Positions 51,107 to 62,177 of a stretch of 64,000 nt of DNA are shown piece after piece. The translations under genes and the position numbers were made by a program. Numbering within the stretch: position 1 is the stretch's first letter; the number at the start of each line of letters is the position of its first letter. This DNA is from Vibrio sonorensis. Its GTDB lineage: Bacteria > Pseudomonadota > Gammaproteobacteria > Enterobacterales > Vibrionaceae. The stretch lies in assembly GCF_001854765.1 (NCBI RefSeq), contig NZ_LJJE01000035.1:62001-126000 (forward strand), given 5' to 3'. Below the pieces are notes generated by a model, which searched no databases, had not been told where the DNA came from, and worked only from the letters and a program-made list of their open reading frames with translations.

Positions 51107-51131
51107 TGATGTAAGTTATTAAATTACATCA
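51107..51131. promoter_or_regulatory. Inverted repeat in the alaA promoter
   Basis: TGATGTAA and TTACATCA (8-base perfect arms) separated by nine A/T-rich bases lie just upstream of the alaA start. It has the shape of an operator. I cannot assign a regulator; Lrp or an alanine-sensing factor are only suggestions. Confidence 0.45.
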
Positions 51132-51332
51132 TATAAGCTTTTGGTAGAATAAAAAACTGAAAATCGCGTTTTTTTTGTTTTTGGATTGTTCGCTTGTTAT
51201 CACAGGATTCTGTAAAACATGCAAGACAACCTTGATCTCTACATGGTCTAACCATAGAGTAGCCTTCTAAAGAATCCAAATACTGTATGTTAAGATTATT
51301 TGGGTAAGGTTCACTCAGCTAACGAGGTTGAT

Positions 51333-52639
51333 TTGTCACACTTTCATCAAGCCGTTAAAGCTTTGATCGAACGCGTTAAACAAGCAGAGGATGGCGTTAC
51401 GCGCATTGAAGAAGTTCTGGATCTCTCACCAGAGTTCTCTGCGATCGATTGGCTAGATGCCCAGCCTATTTATCCTAAATTTTATTGGCAGTCCCGCGAC
51501 ACACGAGAAGAAGTGGTCGCTTTGGGGCAGTTGTTTACATTTTCCGACCCCGCTCCTGCGTACACCGTTCTCAACGAAGGCCAAAGAGTGTGGGGGGGCA
51601 AAGCCTTTGATGGTGAGAGCGATAAAAGCCGTCGTTGCATGCCGTCATTTTTCTTTTTACCCCAAATAGAATTGATTCGATCCGAGCGTCAATGGTCGCT
51701 TGCCGTGAATCTCAATACAGATATCAGCCGTACACTTAGCAACTTGCGTAAGCTTTCGTTAGATGTGCGTCCGCTTGCGCCAATTAGCACTCATATTACG
51801 GCTATGACGCATACCCCAGCACTTCCCCAATGGGAAAAGAAAGTGGAACAAGCCTTGTGTGGTATCGACCAAAACCAATTTAAAAAAGTGGTTTTAGCGA
51901 GAAAAACCGAACTGGATCTATCGAGTGAAGTCAAGCCGACTCAGTTACTCAAGGCGAGTTACCAGCAAAATCATCACAGCTTCCACTTTATGTTGGCATT
52001 AGATAGCAAGCACGGTTTTATTGGTTCGACGCCAGAAAGGCTCTACTATCGACATGAACGGGAACTGCACACCGAAGCACTAGCGGGCACAATAGGGCGC
52101 GGCAACAATGCGACCCACGATATGGAGTTAGCCAACTGGTTAAGTCGAGATAGCAAAAACCTCAATGAAAATCAGTATGTCGTTGATGACATTATTGAGC
52201 GTTTAGAGCCTCACTCGCAAAGTATTGAAGTGGAAGATGAAGCTCGTCTTGTTAGGCTTAGAAAGGTGCAACACCTCAAGCGCACCATTCAAGTTAAACT
52301 CAATGAAGGGATCAATGGCATTCAGTTGCTAGGCGCGCTGCAGCCTACGGCAGCAGTTGCGGGCTTACCGCGTAAAGAAGCTTGATATTTATTCGTGAAA
52401 ATGAAGACTTTGCCAGAGGTTGGTATGCGGGATCTATCGGATATATCAGCCATCAGCAAGCAGAGTTTTGCGTGGCAATTCGAAGTGCTCTGATTGTGGA
52501 TAAGCAAATTCAGTTATTTGCCGGAGCGGGTATTGTGCCGGGTTCGATAGCGGAAAGTGAGTGGCAGGAACTCGACAAAAAAATGTCTACGCTTTTGTCA
52601 CTGATCAGTGATCACCCACCACTCGGTGTTGCTTCATGA
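51333..52639 (+). pseudogene. menF: Isochorismate synthase MenF, frameshifted
   Basis: Chorismate-utilising enzyme that opens menaquinone synthesis. I start it at TTG 51333 with an AACGAGG ribosome site; a TTG at 51300 is the alternative. Core motifs KKVVLARKTELDL, STPERLYYRHERELHTEALAGTI and [15 protein letters not shown] are intact. The frame then breaks at 52382-52383: restoring one T gives [20 protein letters not shown]... and about 435 aa. As it stands the protein ends at 52385 and loses the last 85 residues, which carry active-site elements. The gene overlaps menD by four bases. Confidence 0.92.
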
Positions 52640-54342
52640 ATCAAGAACAAGCGGTCGTTAACCGCATTTGGAGCGAAACTCTACTAGAAGAGATCCACCG
52701 ATTTGGCGCGGAGCATGTGTGCATCGCACCGGGCTCGCGCTCTACGCCATTAACTTTGCAAGCGGCCGAACACCCCCAGTTGAAAATACACACCCACTAT
52801 GACGAAAGAGGGATAGGCTTTTATGCGTTAGGCCTTGCCAAGGCCACCCAAAAGCCAGTCGTTGTCGTGGTGACATCAGGCACGGCGGTTGCCAATCTTC
52901 TGCCTGCTATCGCAGAAGCGAACCTCACTGGCGAAAAGCTGGTTGTACTGACCGCCGATAGGCCAATTGAGCTTATTGATTGCGGAGCAAATCAGGCGAT
53001 CGAACAGACGGGAATTTTTTCTCATCATGTAACAGGTGCGATAAATTTGCCTTCACCAAGTACATCTACACCACTGGCTTGGTTATTGACCTCTGTCGAT
53101 CAATTATTAGATAAGCAAGCTAAACAAGGCGGTGCAATTCATATTAATTGTGCGTATCCAGAGCCCTTGTATACCGACTTACCATTAGAGCATCACGCTC
53201 AATATAGAGATGCGGTGATAGATTGGCGCGAGAATGGAAAAACTTACATTGAGCAAGTTCACCCCCAGCTTTCGCCTTGTGTCCCTTTGCAATCTATCGA
53301 AAGAGCTAAGGGCGTCATCGTTCTAGGCTCGGTTGACAGAGAAGAGGCTAAGGCAGTAAAAGCGTTAGCGGAGAGACTTCAATGGCCTTTGTTAGCCGAT
53401 CCTCAGTCGGGAGTAAGCAGTGCTTGGGCTCATTTCGATATCTGGCTACAAAACGAGGTGTGGGCTGATAAACTCGCCAGTTGCGATCTGATTGTTCAGT
53501 TTGGTGCGCGTCTGGTCTCCAAACGACTTAATCAGTGGATAGAGCAGCAAGTTGCGCTAAAGAAAAGTCAGTACTGGTTAGTTACTCCACAAGACAAAAG
53601 GTTGAACCCCGCTCATGTGCCACAAACGCAGTATATTGCGCCAGTGTCTAATTGGGTAAGTTGGGTTAATGACAACCTGTTAGTAGACAAACTTGAACAC
53701 GGCGGATGGGAAAGAGAACTGTCACCAATGGTTGTGCAGTTAAAACAACTTATCGCATCTGAAAGCCCTGTTAAAGCGAGTGAACTGGGTTTGGCCTTAG
53801 CGCTTTCGAACTTTGACAATGTTGACCTGTTTATAGGAAACAGTCTTTTTGTTCGTCTCGTCGATATGTTTTCTGATTTAGACGGCAACAGAGTCTATAC
53901 CAATCGAGGCGCGTCTGGTATCGATGGCCTAATCGCTACCGCTTCGGGTGTTTTTCAAGGGAATCAACGGGCAGGAGTGGCCGTTCTTGGCGATACGTCA
54001 TTGCTCTACGATTTGAACTCTCTTGCGCTATTAAAACACGCGATAGAGCCAGTTGTCGTGTTTGTGACCAACAATGACGGTGGGTCGATTTTCGAACTTT
54101 TACCTGTTCCCGATAAGCAAAAAATAGCACTCTACCAAATGCCTCACGGCATGGATTTTAAGTACGCGGCTAAACAGTTTGGTCTGACTTATCTCTTGGC
54201 GAGTGAAATGAAACAAACCGTACAAGCGGCGAAAGATCATCTGAAGTCAGGGCAGGGGACCTTGTTAGTCGAAATTCAAACGCCGCCAGATGAGGCCAGT
54301 AAAACGATTAAAAAAGTGGTGAGTGATAGTGCCCGTTTGTAG
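52636..54342 (+). CDS. menD: SEPHCHC synthase MenD
   Basis: ThDP-dependent enzyme (568 aa) that joins isochorismate and 2-oxoglutarate. The N-terminal pyrimidine domain contains [13 protein letters not shown] and the catalytic-glutamate type [15 protein letters not shown]. The C-terminal ThDP motif [15 protein letters not shown] with GGSIFELLP ends the cofactor site. It overlaps menF by 4 bases and menH by 20. Confidence 0.96.
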   Translation: MNQEQAVVNRIWSETLLEEIHRFGAEHVCIAPGSRSTPLTLQAAEHPQLKIHTHYDERGIGFYALGLAKATQKPVVVVVTSGTAVANLLPAIAEANLTGEKLVVLTADRPIELIDCGANQAIEQTGIFSHHVTGAINLPSPSTSTPLAWLLTSVDQLLDKQAKQGGAIHINCAYPEPLYTDLPLEHHAQYRDAVIDWRENGKTYIEQVHPQLSPCVPLQSIERAKGVIVLGSVDREEAKAVKALAERLQWPLLADPQSGVSSAWAHFDIWLQNEVWADKLASCDLIVQFGARLVSKRLNQWIEQQVALKKSQYWLVTPQDKRLNPAHVPQTQYIAPVSNWVSWVNDNLLVDKLEHGGWERELSPMVVQLKQLIASESPVKASELGLALALSNFDNVDLFIGNSLFVRLVDMFSDLDGNRVYTNRGASGIDGLIATASGVFQGNQRAGVAVLGDTSLLYDLNSLALLKHAIEPVVVFVTNNDGGSIFELLPVPDKQKIALYQMPHGMDFKYAAKQFGLTYLLASEMKQTVQAAKDHLKSGQGTLLVEIQTPPDEASKTIKKVVSDSARL

Positions 54343-55123
54343 TCGCAGCACCGTTAAAACTCAGCATGGGGAAATGCCAGTCTTGGTATTTGTTCACGGC
54401 TTACTCGGCGATGTTTCAGATTGGCAGTCCACCCTTAAATATTTACCGCACTTCCCTTCACTATGCCTTGACCTCCCCGGTCATGGACAGTTATCGCATT
54501 ACAATATTGATGATTTCACCGATAGCGATAGTTGGCTCAAACGCGCTTTAAAAGAGGCCTTACCGCCTAAGCAGCCTTATGTGCTGATTGGCTATTCACT
54601 TGGAGCAAGGATCATCATGCACGCATTAATGAGTGATTGTCTAAGCAAAGAGACAATGGTGGCTGCGATAATAGAGGGCGGTAATTTTGGTTTGCAGTCT
54701 AATGAGGAAAAACACCTTAGATGGCAATCAGACCAACAATGGTCCATGCGATTTTGCAATGAACCCATTGAACAGGTGTTGAACGATTGGTACCAACAAG
54801 CGGTGTTTTCCGACTTAAACCATGAGCAAAGACAAGAATTAATAGACCTTCGCAGTGATAATCTAGGCGCGGCGATTGGTCATATGTTGCTGGCAACTTC
54901 ACTCTCTAAACAACCCTACTTGTTAGAGCAGTTAAAGCAGGTTGAAATACCAGTACATTATATCGTTGGCGAAAAAGACAAAAAATTTCGTTCTATTGCA
55001 GAACAAAGTGGCCTGTCTTTTAGTCAAATAACAAAAGCGGGACACAATACACATAAGATGAACCCAAAAGCTTTTGCGGCAGTAATAGAAAAAACCGTTT
55101 TAACTCATATGGGTAACGGATAG
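54323..55123 (+). CDS. menH: SHCHC synthase MenH
   Basis: Alpha/beta hydrolase of 266 aa that eliminates pyruvate from SEPHCHC. The start is GTG 54323, inside menD; an ATG at 54374 would give a shorter form missing the first strand. The nucleophile motif GYSLGARIIMHAL, the oxyanion region FVHGLLGDVSDWQ and the final histidine in KAGHNTHKM are clear. It sits between menD and menB, as expected. Confidence 0.93.
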   Translation: MIVPVCSRSTVKTQHGEMPVLVFVHGLLGDVSDWQSTLKYLPHFPSLCLDLPGHGQLSHYNIDDFTDSDSWLKRALKEALPPKQPYVLIGYSLGARIIMHALMSDCLSKETMVAAIIEGGNFGLQSNEEKHLRWQSDQQWSMRFCNEPIEQVLNDWYQQAVFSDLNHEQRQELIDLRSDNLGAAIGHMLLATSLSKQPYLLEQLKQVEIPVHYIVGEKDKKFRSIAEQSGLSFSQITKAGHNTHKMNPKAFAAVIEKTVLTHMGNG

Positions 55124-55131
55124 AAGAATAG

Positions 55132-56010
55132 ATGGGATACAGCATGGCTAAAACAGTAGGCATTACCGAAGAAGAACTTTACGCACCCGTAAACTGGCAG
55201 GATGTGACCGGCGAATATGAGGACATTTATTATCACAAGTCCGATGATGGCATCGCTAAGATTACTATTGCACGCCCACAAGTGCGTAATGCCTTTCGAC
55301 CTCAGACCGTCAAAGAGATGATTGATGCGTTAGCAAAAGCGCGTTATGACGAAGAAGTAGGCGTCATCATACTCACTGGCCTAGGCGAAAAAGCCTTCTG
55401 TTCAGGCGGCGACCAAAAGATCCGCGGTGACTACGGCGGCTACAAAGACGATTCTGGTGTGCACCACCTCAACGTTCTTGATTTTCAACGTCAGATCCGT
55501 ACTTGTCCAAAACCCGTGATTGCATCGGTGGCTGGATGGGCAGTGGGTGGCGGACACGTTCTTCACATGATGTGTGACTTAACTATCGCAGCCGAAAACG
55601 CTCAGTTTGGTCAAACTGGCCCGAAAGTTGGATCCTTTGATGGCGGCTGGGGCGCATCGTATATGGCTCGTATCGTGGGTCAAAAGAAAGCGCGTGAAAT
55701 ATGGTTCTTATGTCGCTTTTACGATGCACAGGAAGCGCTGGATATGGGACTGGTTAACACGGTTGTTCCTTTGGAAGAACTTGAGCGCGAAACGGTGCGT
55801 TGGTGTCGTGAAACACTGCAACACAGCCCAATGGCACTGCGTTGCTTGAAAGCGGCACTCAATGCAGACTGTGATGGACAAGCGGGACTGCAAGAGTTAG
55901 CCGGTAATGCGACTATGATGTTCTACATGACTGATGAAGGGCAAGAGGGGCGCAACGCATTTAATGAAAAGCGTCGTCCAGACTTTAATAAATTTCCACG
56001 TAATCCTTAA
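55132..56010 (+). CDS. menB: Naphthoate synthase MenB
   Basis: Crotonase-fold DHNA-CoA synthase (292 aa) that closes the second ring of menaquinone. The type motif [19 protein letters not shown], the [18 protein letters not shown] block and the [13 protein letters not shown] loop are nearly identical to E. coli MenB. The second ATG at 55144 is also a possible start. Confidence 0.97.
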   Translation: MGYSMAKTVGITEEELYAPVNWQDVTGEYEDIYYHKSDDGIAKITIARPQVRNAFRPQTVKEMIDALAKARYDEEVGVIILTGLGEKAFCSGGDQKIRGDYGGYKDDSGVHHLNVLDFQRQIRTCPKPVIASVAGWAVGGGHVLHMMCDLTIAAENAQFGQTGPKVGSFDGGWGASYMARIVGQKKAREIWFLCRFYDAQEALDMGLVNTVVPLEELERETVRWCRETLQHSPMALRCLKAALNADCDGQAGLQELAGNATMMFYMTDEGQEGRNAFNEKRRPDFNKFPRNP

Positions 56011-56079
56011 TGCGCGACTTTTTCTAGAACGTACAAGTAGAAAAGCGGCACTTAATGAAATGGATGTGAAGGGTTAACG

Positions 56080-57069
56080 ATGAGAACGGCGAAAATTTAC
56101 CGTTACGCACTGCCTATGGATAGTGGTGTGATACTGCGAGAGCAGCGCCTAACTGAGCGAGTTGGATTTATTGTTGAACTCAGTGAAGGCGACAAATTCG
56201 GCCGAGGGGAGATCGCTCCTTTGCCGGGTTTCAGTAGTGAAACCGAAGAAGAAGCTTATGCTCAGTTAGTTGAACAGGCTTCTCTATGGGTGAAAGGTGA
56301 ACAGGTGGATGATACTTCTTGGTATCCTTCCGTCGCCTTTGGCTTATCAATGGCGAAGCTAGAACTAGAAAATGGTCTACCACAAGCGGGTAATTACCAA
56401 GCTGCTCCGCTTTGCTCTGGGGATCCCGATGAGTTGCTACCTAAGCTTGCCAATATGAGTGGCGAGAAAGTCGCTAAGGTTAAAGTTGGACTGTACGAAG
56501 CGATTCGCGACGGTTTGACGGTGAGCTTGTTTTTGGAATCCATTCCAGATCTAACACTGAGATTGGATGCCAATCGAGTGTGGTCAGCGGAAAAAGCACA
56601 AGAGTTTGCCAAGCATGTTGCTCCTTCTCTAAGACAGAGAATTTCGTTTATTGAAGAGCCTTGTCAGGTTCCCGGAGATAGCTTTTCATTTGCGATAGAT
56701 ACAGGCATTGCGATTGCTTGGGATGAAACGCTGCAACACGCGGTGCGAAATCCAGACTTTAGATTAGAAGATTTAACTGGCGCAAAGGCCATCATTATTA
56801 AACCTACCCTGATAGGTTCGGTTCAACGCTGTCAGGAACTAGTGAAAAGTGCCGCAAATCTAGGTATCAAAGTGGTGATTAGCTCTGCGATAGAAAGTTC
56901 TCTCGGCTTAACGCAGTTGGCGAGAATGGCTCAGTGGTTAACACCTGAAACCGTGCCCGGATTAGATACTATTTCACTGTTTGCGGAGCAGCTAGAAGTA
57001 CCTTGGCCGACAAGTGATCTTCCTATTCGCTCTTTAAGTGAGCAGTCACTTATCTGGCAGGAGCTGTAA
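56080..57069 (+). CDS. menC: o-Succinylbenzoate synthase MenC
   Basis: Enolase-superfamily dehydratase, 329 aa. Catalytic lysines are in KVAKVKVGLYEA (KxK) and IIIKPTLIG, and the metal ligands in LRLDANRVW, FIEEPC and AWDETL. It is spaced 69 bases after menB and its last base overlaps menE. Complete. Confidence 0.94.
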   Translation: MRTAKIYRYALPMDSGVILREQRLTERVGFIVELSEGDKFGRGEIAPLPGFSSETEEEAYAQLVEQASLWVKGEQVDDTSWYPSVAFGLSMAKLELENGLPQAGNYQAAPLCSGDPDELLPKLANMSGEKVAKVKVGLYEAIRDGLTVSLFLESIPDLTLRLDANRVWSAEKAQEFAKHVAPSLRQRISFIEEPCQVPGDSFSFAIDTGIAIAWDETLQHAVRNPDFRLEDLTGAKAIIIKPTLIGSVQRCQELVKSAANLGIKVVISSAIESSLGLTQLARMAQWLTPETVPGLDTISLFAEQLEVPWPTSDLPIRSLSEQSLIWQEL

Positions 57070-58424
57070 TGCAATGGGATAGTCATCCCGTCAGGGTGTG
57101 GGCACAATCACACCCTGATAAACTTGCCTTAATCACTCCGCAAAAAAACTACACATGGCAAACCTTAGATAACGCCATTGATCAACTCGCCCAGTCACTT
57201 GAACAAAAGGGAATTGGTAACGGCAGCCTGATCACTGCGATAGGGAAAAATAGTGTTGATCTTCTGCTTTTGATTTTGGCTTGTCATAGGATATCGGCGA
57301 TGACGGCGGTGACAATGCCACGTCCCGACAGCGAGTTAGAGACCTGTTTAAATACCCTTTATTCTCCCCAACAGCCTAGGTGGATATGGTCTTCTCAAGC
57401 CGATGTTTGTCGTTGGCGTCAACGGGTGAAGAGTTCTAACCCTCAATCGAGTTACAAAGTATCGTCTCCTGCCACGATTACATTTACTTCGGGAAGCAGC
57501 GGCACGCCTAAAGCCGTATTACACACTCATCAACAGCACTTTGCTTCTGCGTCAGGTTTACTTGAGCCGTTCTCCTTTAATAAAGGTGATACGTGGTTGC
57601 TAAGTCTGCCACTCTACCACGTATCTGGCTTGGCAATTGTGTATCGATGGCTTCTCGCTGGCGCTTGTTTGAAAATAGGCGAAGGGGATCTAAGCATTGA
57701 TATTCAAGGGGTTAGCCATGCTTCACTTGTTCCCACTCAGCTTTCAAGGCTGATGACAACCAATGCCACTGACAGGCTAAAGCGGGTACTTCTCGGTGGT
57801 GCCAATATTCCTCTTGAACTGTGTGAGCAAGCCAGTGCGAGAAACATTGATACTTGGCTTGGATATGGGATGACAGAGATGGCATCAACCATCACTGCAA
57901 AACGCTACGATGGCCTAAAAGGTGTTGGCGGTTGCTTACCTAAGCGCGAACTCACTATCAAAGACTCTCAAATATACGTGCGTGGAGATACGCTGGCAGA
58001 GGGGTATTATCACCAAGGTAAAATCAACCCGTTGATTGATAAGGAGGGGTGGTTTTGCACTGGAGATTTAGGGGAATGGCTCAATGACCAACTTGTCATC
58101 AAAGGCCGCACTGATAATCAATTTATCTCTGGTGGAGAAAACATTCACTGCGAGGAAATTGAGGGGGCATTGATGTCGATACCAGAGATCGGCAATGCTT
58201 TGGTACTCCCTCAACCAGATGCTGATTATGGTTATCGCCCCGTTGCTTATGTTGATTGGGTCGAACAGCCCCTATCTAAGTCGAAAATAGAGTCTATTTT
58301 GGCCAAGTATTTGGTGAAGTTTAAGTGGCCAGTAGAATACTATTTGATACCAGAAACTCTGCTGGCTTCAGGTATTAAAGTCTCGCGTAAAGCACTTATT
58401 GAGCACCATGAATCTCAAGGTTAG
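57069..58424 (+). CDS. menE: o-Succinylbenzoate-CoA ligase MenE
   Basis: ANL-superfamily adenylating ligase, 451 aa, that makes OSB-CoA. The P-loop-like TFTSGSSGTPKAVLHTH, the GYGMTEMAST motif, the FCTGDLGEW hinge and the C-terminal lysine in SGIKVSRKALIEH (LxxSGxxxR-type) are seen. It is the last gene of the men cluster. No strong terminator follows; a small frame and the convergent yeiH gene lie next. Confidence 0.94.
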   Translation: MQWDSHPVRVWAQSHPDKLALITPQKNYTWQTLDNAIDQLAQSLEQKGIGNGSLITAIGKNSVDLLLLILACHRISAMTAVTMPRPDSELETCLNTLYSPQQPRWIWSSQADVCRWRQRVKSSNPQSSYKVSSPATITFTSGSSGTPKAVLHTHQQHFASASGLLEPFSFNKGDTWLLSLPLYHVSGLAIVYRWLLAGACLKIGEGDLSIDIQGVSHASLVPTQLSRLMTTNATDRLKRVLLGGANIPLELCEQASARNIDTWLGYGMTEMASTITAKRYDGLKGVGGCLPKRELTIKDSQIYVRGDTLAEGYYHQGKINPLIDKEGWFCTGDLGEWLNDQLVIKGRTDNQFISGGENIHCEEIEGALMSIPEIGNALVLPQPDADYGYRPVAYVDWVEQPLSKSKIESILAKYLVKFKWPVEYYLIPETLLASGIKVSRKALIEHHESQG

Positions 58425-58513
58425 TTGAAATAGAAATTTCATAGTCCAAAACTGAATTTCCACTCTTATATCTATGTTTCATAATAACTGTGGATTTGAT
58501 AGTTATCGGATAT

Positions 58514-58702
58514 ATGGAAATGCGTGCCGTCTTGATCTTTCTTGTTTTACTACAAATAGTGATTGCGATGCAAAGCAGTGGATTACACCGTGCCCTTGCG
58601 GAGCTTACTGCTTTTTTACTGGTGGTTGTTATAGTCGTTCAACACAAAAAGAGCCGCCGACTAATGGTTGGTCAAAAGAAGCCAAGCCAAGGAAGTCATT
58701 GA
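58514..58702 (+). CDS. Possible 62-aa small membrane protein
   Basis: Two hydrophobic stretches ([15 protein letters not shown] and [11 protein letters not shown]) followed by a basic tail KKSRRLMV. The start could also be at 58490. It follows menE on the same strand and overlaps the end of the convergent YeiH gene by 42 bases. The first 150 bases do not lie opposite a known gene, so this is not just a shadow. No family recognised. Confidence 0.4.
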   Translation: MEMRAVLIFLVLLQIVIAMQSSGLHRALAELTAFLLVVVIVVQHKKSRRLMVGQKKPSQGSH

Positions 58703-59589
58703 AATAATTGCCCACAGAGCGACACCAAACACCAGAGGCTGATGACCAGCCGCTTTGAGTTTGTCTACCGATACACTGCAACCAATTAAGAACAGGCACA
58801 ACACCAAAGTCTGTTTTGCCAGCCCAAAAATCACGTCGTAAATCGCCTCAAATTGCACAAAACTATCGCTGATGCCAATTGCTGCGCAATAGAAAAAGAT
58901 AAAGTAGGGCAGTGCAATTTACGCGAGTCACTGCGAAAGATAACAGCGCTTAATAACGCGAGAGGAATGATCCATAGCGCTCTAGCCAATTTTAAGGTTG
59001 TGGCAGTTGTCAGTGCTTCTTCACCATAAGCAGAAGCGGCCCCAACAACCGAGGAGGTATCGTGGATGGCAATGGCCGCCCATGTTCCAAAAGTGTGCTG
59101 ATCTAGCGAAAGGGCATGACCGATAACGGGAAAGATAAACAGGGCAAAAGCGTTGAGTACAAATACGGTCGCTAAAGAAAGGGCTATGGTGTCGTCTTTT
59201 GCTTTGATCGCCGGCGCAACGGCAGCGATAGCACTACCACCACATATAGCCGTACCACAAGAGATCAAATAGCCAGTGCTTTTATCTAAGCCCATCTTTC
59301 TAGCGATGACCCAGCCAAAACCTAAGGTGCCAATGATTGTCGCTAAGATCAGACCAATACCATCGCCTGTTACCTCTAGTGCCTGATCAAACTGAATACC
59401 AAACCCAAGTCCGACGATCGATAGTGCTAGCAGTTGCTTAGTCATTTTAGACAAAGGAAGTTGCTTAGGAACCCAGCCCAAGGAGGCGAGGAGAAAACCC
59501 ACAACTAAAGCGGTCGGTGAGTTTACCCAAGGAGTAAAGCAAGCAGCGGCAGCAATAAAGAACAGGATCGTTTGGTGTTTATCGTTCAT
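58661..59589 (-). pseudogene. YeiH-family (UPF0324) membrane transporter, frameshifted
   Basis: Integral membrane protein of the YeiH/PSE family, suspected sulfate/sulfite-type exporter, with about ten helices. The first part ([20 protein letters not shown], and [15 protein letters not shown]) is characteristic. The frame breaks in the CCC run at about 58907-58909: one extra base restores ...[20 protein letters not shown]... to the stop at 58661, giving about 309 aa from the ATG at 59589 (upstream starts to 59610 are possible). As it stands the last ~80 residues are separated. Confidence 0.88.
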
Positions 59590-59696
59590 TGACATCAGAA
59601 TCAGCGGCAAAAATACATTTTAGCGGAACGCTTGATTCAAGTAAGTATGTATGTTTTGAACATGCGTTCAGAAAAACTGAACGCACATAAAAGTCG

Positions 59697-61571
59697 CTAT
59701 TGCCAATCTCCGCGCAGAGTGGAGACTTTTTCGAACATGACGCTGGTAGTGGCATCTTTAGGGGGAACGGGTTCGCCCGCCTCGATTTCGATTCGCGACC
59801 AAAAGCGAGAAGGTAACCCCTTACATGCTGAACCTTTAAAGCGACTGAAATAACTGCCCCACATGCCTTTTAGCGCAAGTGGGATAACAGGGACAGGACT
59901 GCGCTTAAGAATTAAATCCATACCGCGCATAAAGGGACCCATTTCACCATCTGAAGTTAAGTGGCCTTCTGGGAAAATGCACACAATATGTCCATCTTTT
60001 AACGCTTGTTCGACTTGGTTGAACGCTCTTCTAATCGAGCTGCGGTTACTCGCCGAAATGGGGATTACCCCAGCTCGATTGAGGAAACGTCTCAACGGGG
60101 GCAAGTTGGCGTACTCTTCTTCCATGACAAATCGAATAAGTCGAGGACAAACGGCACTAAGAAGCAGCGCATCCATATAACTGACGTGGTTACACACAAT
60201 AAGCGCGCCGCCATTTTCAGGAAGGTGATGCAGGTTTTTATGATTAACACGATACATGGTATGAGTCAGGATCCAAACCAAGAATCGAGTAACAAAAATA
60301 GGGACTTGCAAGAAGAGATATAAAGTGACTAACAAGTTCAGTATGGCTAGCAAAGTGAACAACTGAACAATGCTCATCTCCAATATGCTAAGGCAGACAA
60401 TACCAAGAATCGCGCTACCGACCATAAGGAGAGAGTTGTATATATTTAGCGCAGCGATGGTTTGAGCGCGTTCGGTTGGTTTTGCTCTTTGTTGCAGTAA
60501 TGCGTAAAGCGGGACGATAAACACACCGCCCGATGCGCCTAACATCAATAGGTAAAAGAACAGCGGCCAAAGCGCTTGGTAACCAACAAAGCCTGTAAAC
60601 GAATCAAAGCTAGGTAGACTTTCGGGGATTGAAGTCGCCATCAGATACCCAAAAATTGTAATACCAAAACTGCCGATAGGGACAATCCCCACTTCAATAC
60701 GGTGGTTAGAAAGTTTGTCACAAGCCAGTGAACCAACCGCAATACCAACTGAGAAAAGCGCTAAAAGGAAAGAGACAGCACTCTCATTGCCGTTTAAATG
60801 GATCTTAGTGAAGTTAGGGAACTGAGTAAGGTAAGCAGCCCCAAGGAACCAAAACCAGCTAATGGCCATGATTGAGAGAAAGATAACTCGATCTGACTTG
60901 GCAACCCTTAACGTCTGTTTAGTGTGTTTTATCGGTTGCCAGCGAAAAGATAAATCGGGAGCACTAGCCGAAGCTTTTGGAATAAAACGGCTAGAAAAGT
61001 AACCACACAAGGCAAATAGAACGACGCAAAAGGCCGCAACATATTTGGCACTTTCAGCGGAAGCGATCATACCCGCGCCAAGGGTTCCTATTAAAATGGC
61101 GAGAAACGTGCCCGTTTCAACCAATGCGTTTCCCGGTACGAGCTCTTGTGGCTTTAGTTGCTGGGGTAAAAGGGCGTACTTTACTGGTCCAAAAAACGCT
61201 GACTGAGTACCCATCAAAAAGAGTAGCAGTAATAGAATGAGGTAACTTTCAGTGATAAAACCGATAGCCCCTAAAGTCATAATGCCAATTTCTGCCAGTT
61301 TAACTTTGCGAATAAACCATGATTTTTCGTACTTGTCGGCCAATACACCCGCTGAGGCAGAAAAAAGGAAAAAAGGCAGTATAAATAGGCCTGCGGCTAA
61401 GTTAATAAATAAGTTGCTCGATACTGGTAGGACACCTGCACCGGCGAAAGCGACGAATAACAGCAAGACGTTTTTAAAGATATTGTCGTTAAAAGCGCCG
61501 AAAAACTGAGTGACGAAATAAGGTAGGAAGCGTCGCTGTCTTAACAGAGAGGCTTGGCTGTTATGTGGCAT
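59697..61571 (-). CDS. MFS transporter fused to 1-acylglycerol-3-phosphate acyltransferase
   Basis: Protein of 624 aa. The first ~420 residues are a 12-helix major-facilitator (LplT-like lysophospholipid transporter) domain; the last ~190 are a PlsC-type acyltransferase with the NHVSYMD (HX4D) and FPEGHLTSDG motifs. E. coli splits this function between LplT and Aas (719 aa, with a ligase domain). The ligase domain is absent here, so acylation would need acyl-ACP or acyl-CoA. It probably flips lysophospholipids in and re-acylates them. The TetR regulator lies 15 bases upstream. Confidence 0.92.
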   Translation of the reverse strand: MPHNSQASLLRQRRFLPYFVTQFFGAFNDNIFKNVLLLFVAFAGAGVLPVSSNLFINLAAGLFILPFFLFSASAGVLADKYEKSWFIRKVKLAEIGIMTLGAIGFITESYLILLLLLFLMGTQSAFFGPVKYALLPQQLKPQELVPGNALVETGTFLAILIGTLGAGMIASAESAKYVAAFCVVLFALCGYFSSRFIPKASASAPDLSFRWQPIKHTKQTLRVAKSDRVIFLSIMAISWFWFLGAAYLTQFPNFTKIHLNGNESAVSFLLALFSVGIAVGSLACDKLSNHRIEVGIVPIGSFGITIFGYLMATSIPESLPSFDSFTGFVGYQALWPLFFYLLMLGASGGVFIVPLYALLQQRAKPTERAQTIAALNIYNSLLMVGSAILGIVCLSILEMSIVQLFTLLAILNLLVTLYLFLQVPIFVTRFLVWILTHTMYRVNHKNLHHLPENGGALIVCNHVSYMDALLLSAVCPRLIRFVMEEEYANLPPLRRFLNRAGVIPISASNRSSIRRAFNQVEQALKDGHIVCIFPEGHLTSDGEMGPFMRGMDLILKRSPVPVIPLALKGMWGSYFSRFKGSACKGLPSRFWSRIEIEAGEPVPPKDATTSVMFEKVSTLRGDWQ

Positions 61572-61586
61572 TGCATTTCCTTATGC

Positions 61587-62177
61587 TTACCAATTGCGTA
61601 GGTAATTAGAAAGTAGATTCTCAATTAAAACCTTACCGTCAACAGGCTCGGCTGCAAAGAACTTATCATCAACACTTAACAAGGTGATTCCGTGAACACC
61701 CGACCACAATACTCGGCTGGCTTGCAAAACTTCAGCTTCGCTTCGGCTTGGCGCAAGCACTTTAAGAAGACCTTCCAGCATGCCCGTCATACTATCGATG
61801 CGGTTTTTTTGCCATTCGGGAAGCACTTCACCGTTCATTTTATGTTCGAAAATCAGTTGCCAGCGGTATCTATTTACTGTAGCAAAGTCGTGATAGCAAT
61901 AGGCGAGTTGATAAAGCGCTTCGTTGGGATCTTGGCTTTGGCTGACAACTTCTTGGGCTTGTTCACTAAGCTCGTCCAGCGTTTCAGCGACGGCGTGAAG
62001 AAGCAAGAGATTGTAGTTGCCAAATACATTGACAAGTGTGCTTGGTACATAACCAATCATAGTAGCCACTTTCCTAAGGCTTAACTCGTGATACGAGTGA
62101 TCGTTTAGGAATTCTTTGACAGTTTTAAGGGTGAGGGCAATCAACTCTTCCCGCGTGTGATCGTTTCTTCGTGCCAT
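61587..62177 (-). CDS. TetR-family regulator
   Basis: Regulator of 196 aa. The N-terminal helix-turn-helix (ELSLRKVATMIGYVPSTLVNVFG) is followed by a ligand-binding domain of helices (TetR_C_33-like, WRLIFEHKMNGE). It starts divergent from the Tim44-like gene and runs into the MFS-acyltransferase gene on the same strand, so both may form one operon and autoregulate. The ligand may be a fatty acid or lipid, by context only. Confidence 0.88.
   Translation of the reverse strand: MARRNDHTREELIALTLKTVKEFLNDHSYHELSLRKVATMIGYVPSTLVNVFGNYNLLLLHAVAETLDELSEQAQEVVSQSQDPNEALYQLAYCYHDFATVNRYRWQLIFEHKMNGEVLPEWQKNRIDSMTGMLEGLLKVLAPSRSEAEVLQASRVLWSGVHGITLLSVDDKFFAAEPVDGKVLIENLLSNYLRNW

Noticed and set aside
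58474..58707. 77-codon frame in a second reading frame at the menE-yeiH junction
   Set aside because: It is Cys- and Asn-rich and without hydrophobic pattern, whereas the overlapping 62-aa frame has a plausible membrane profile.
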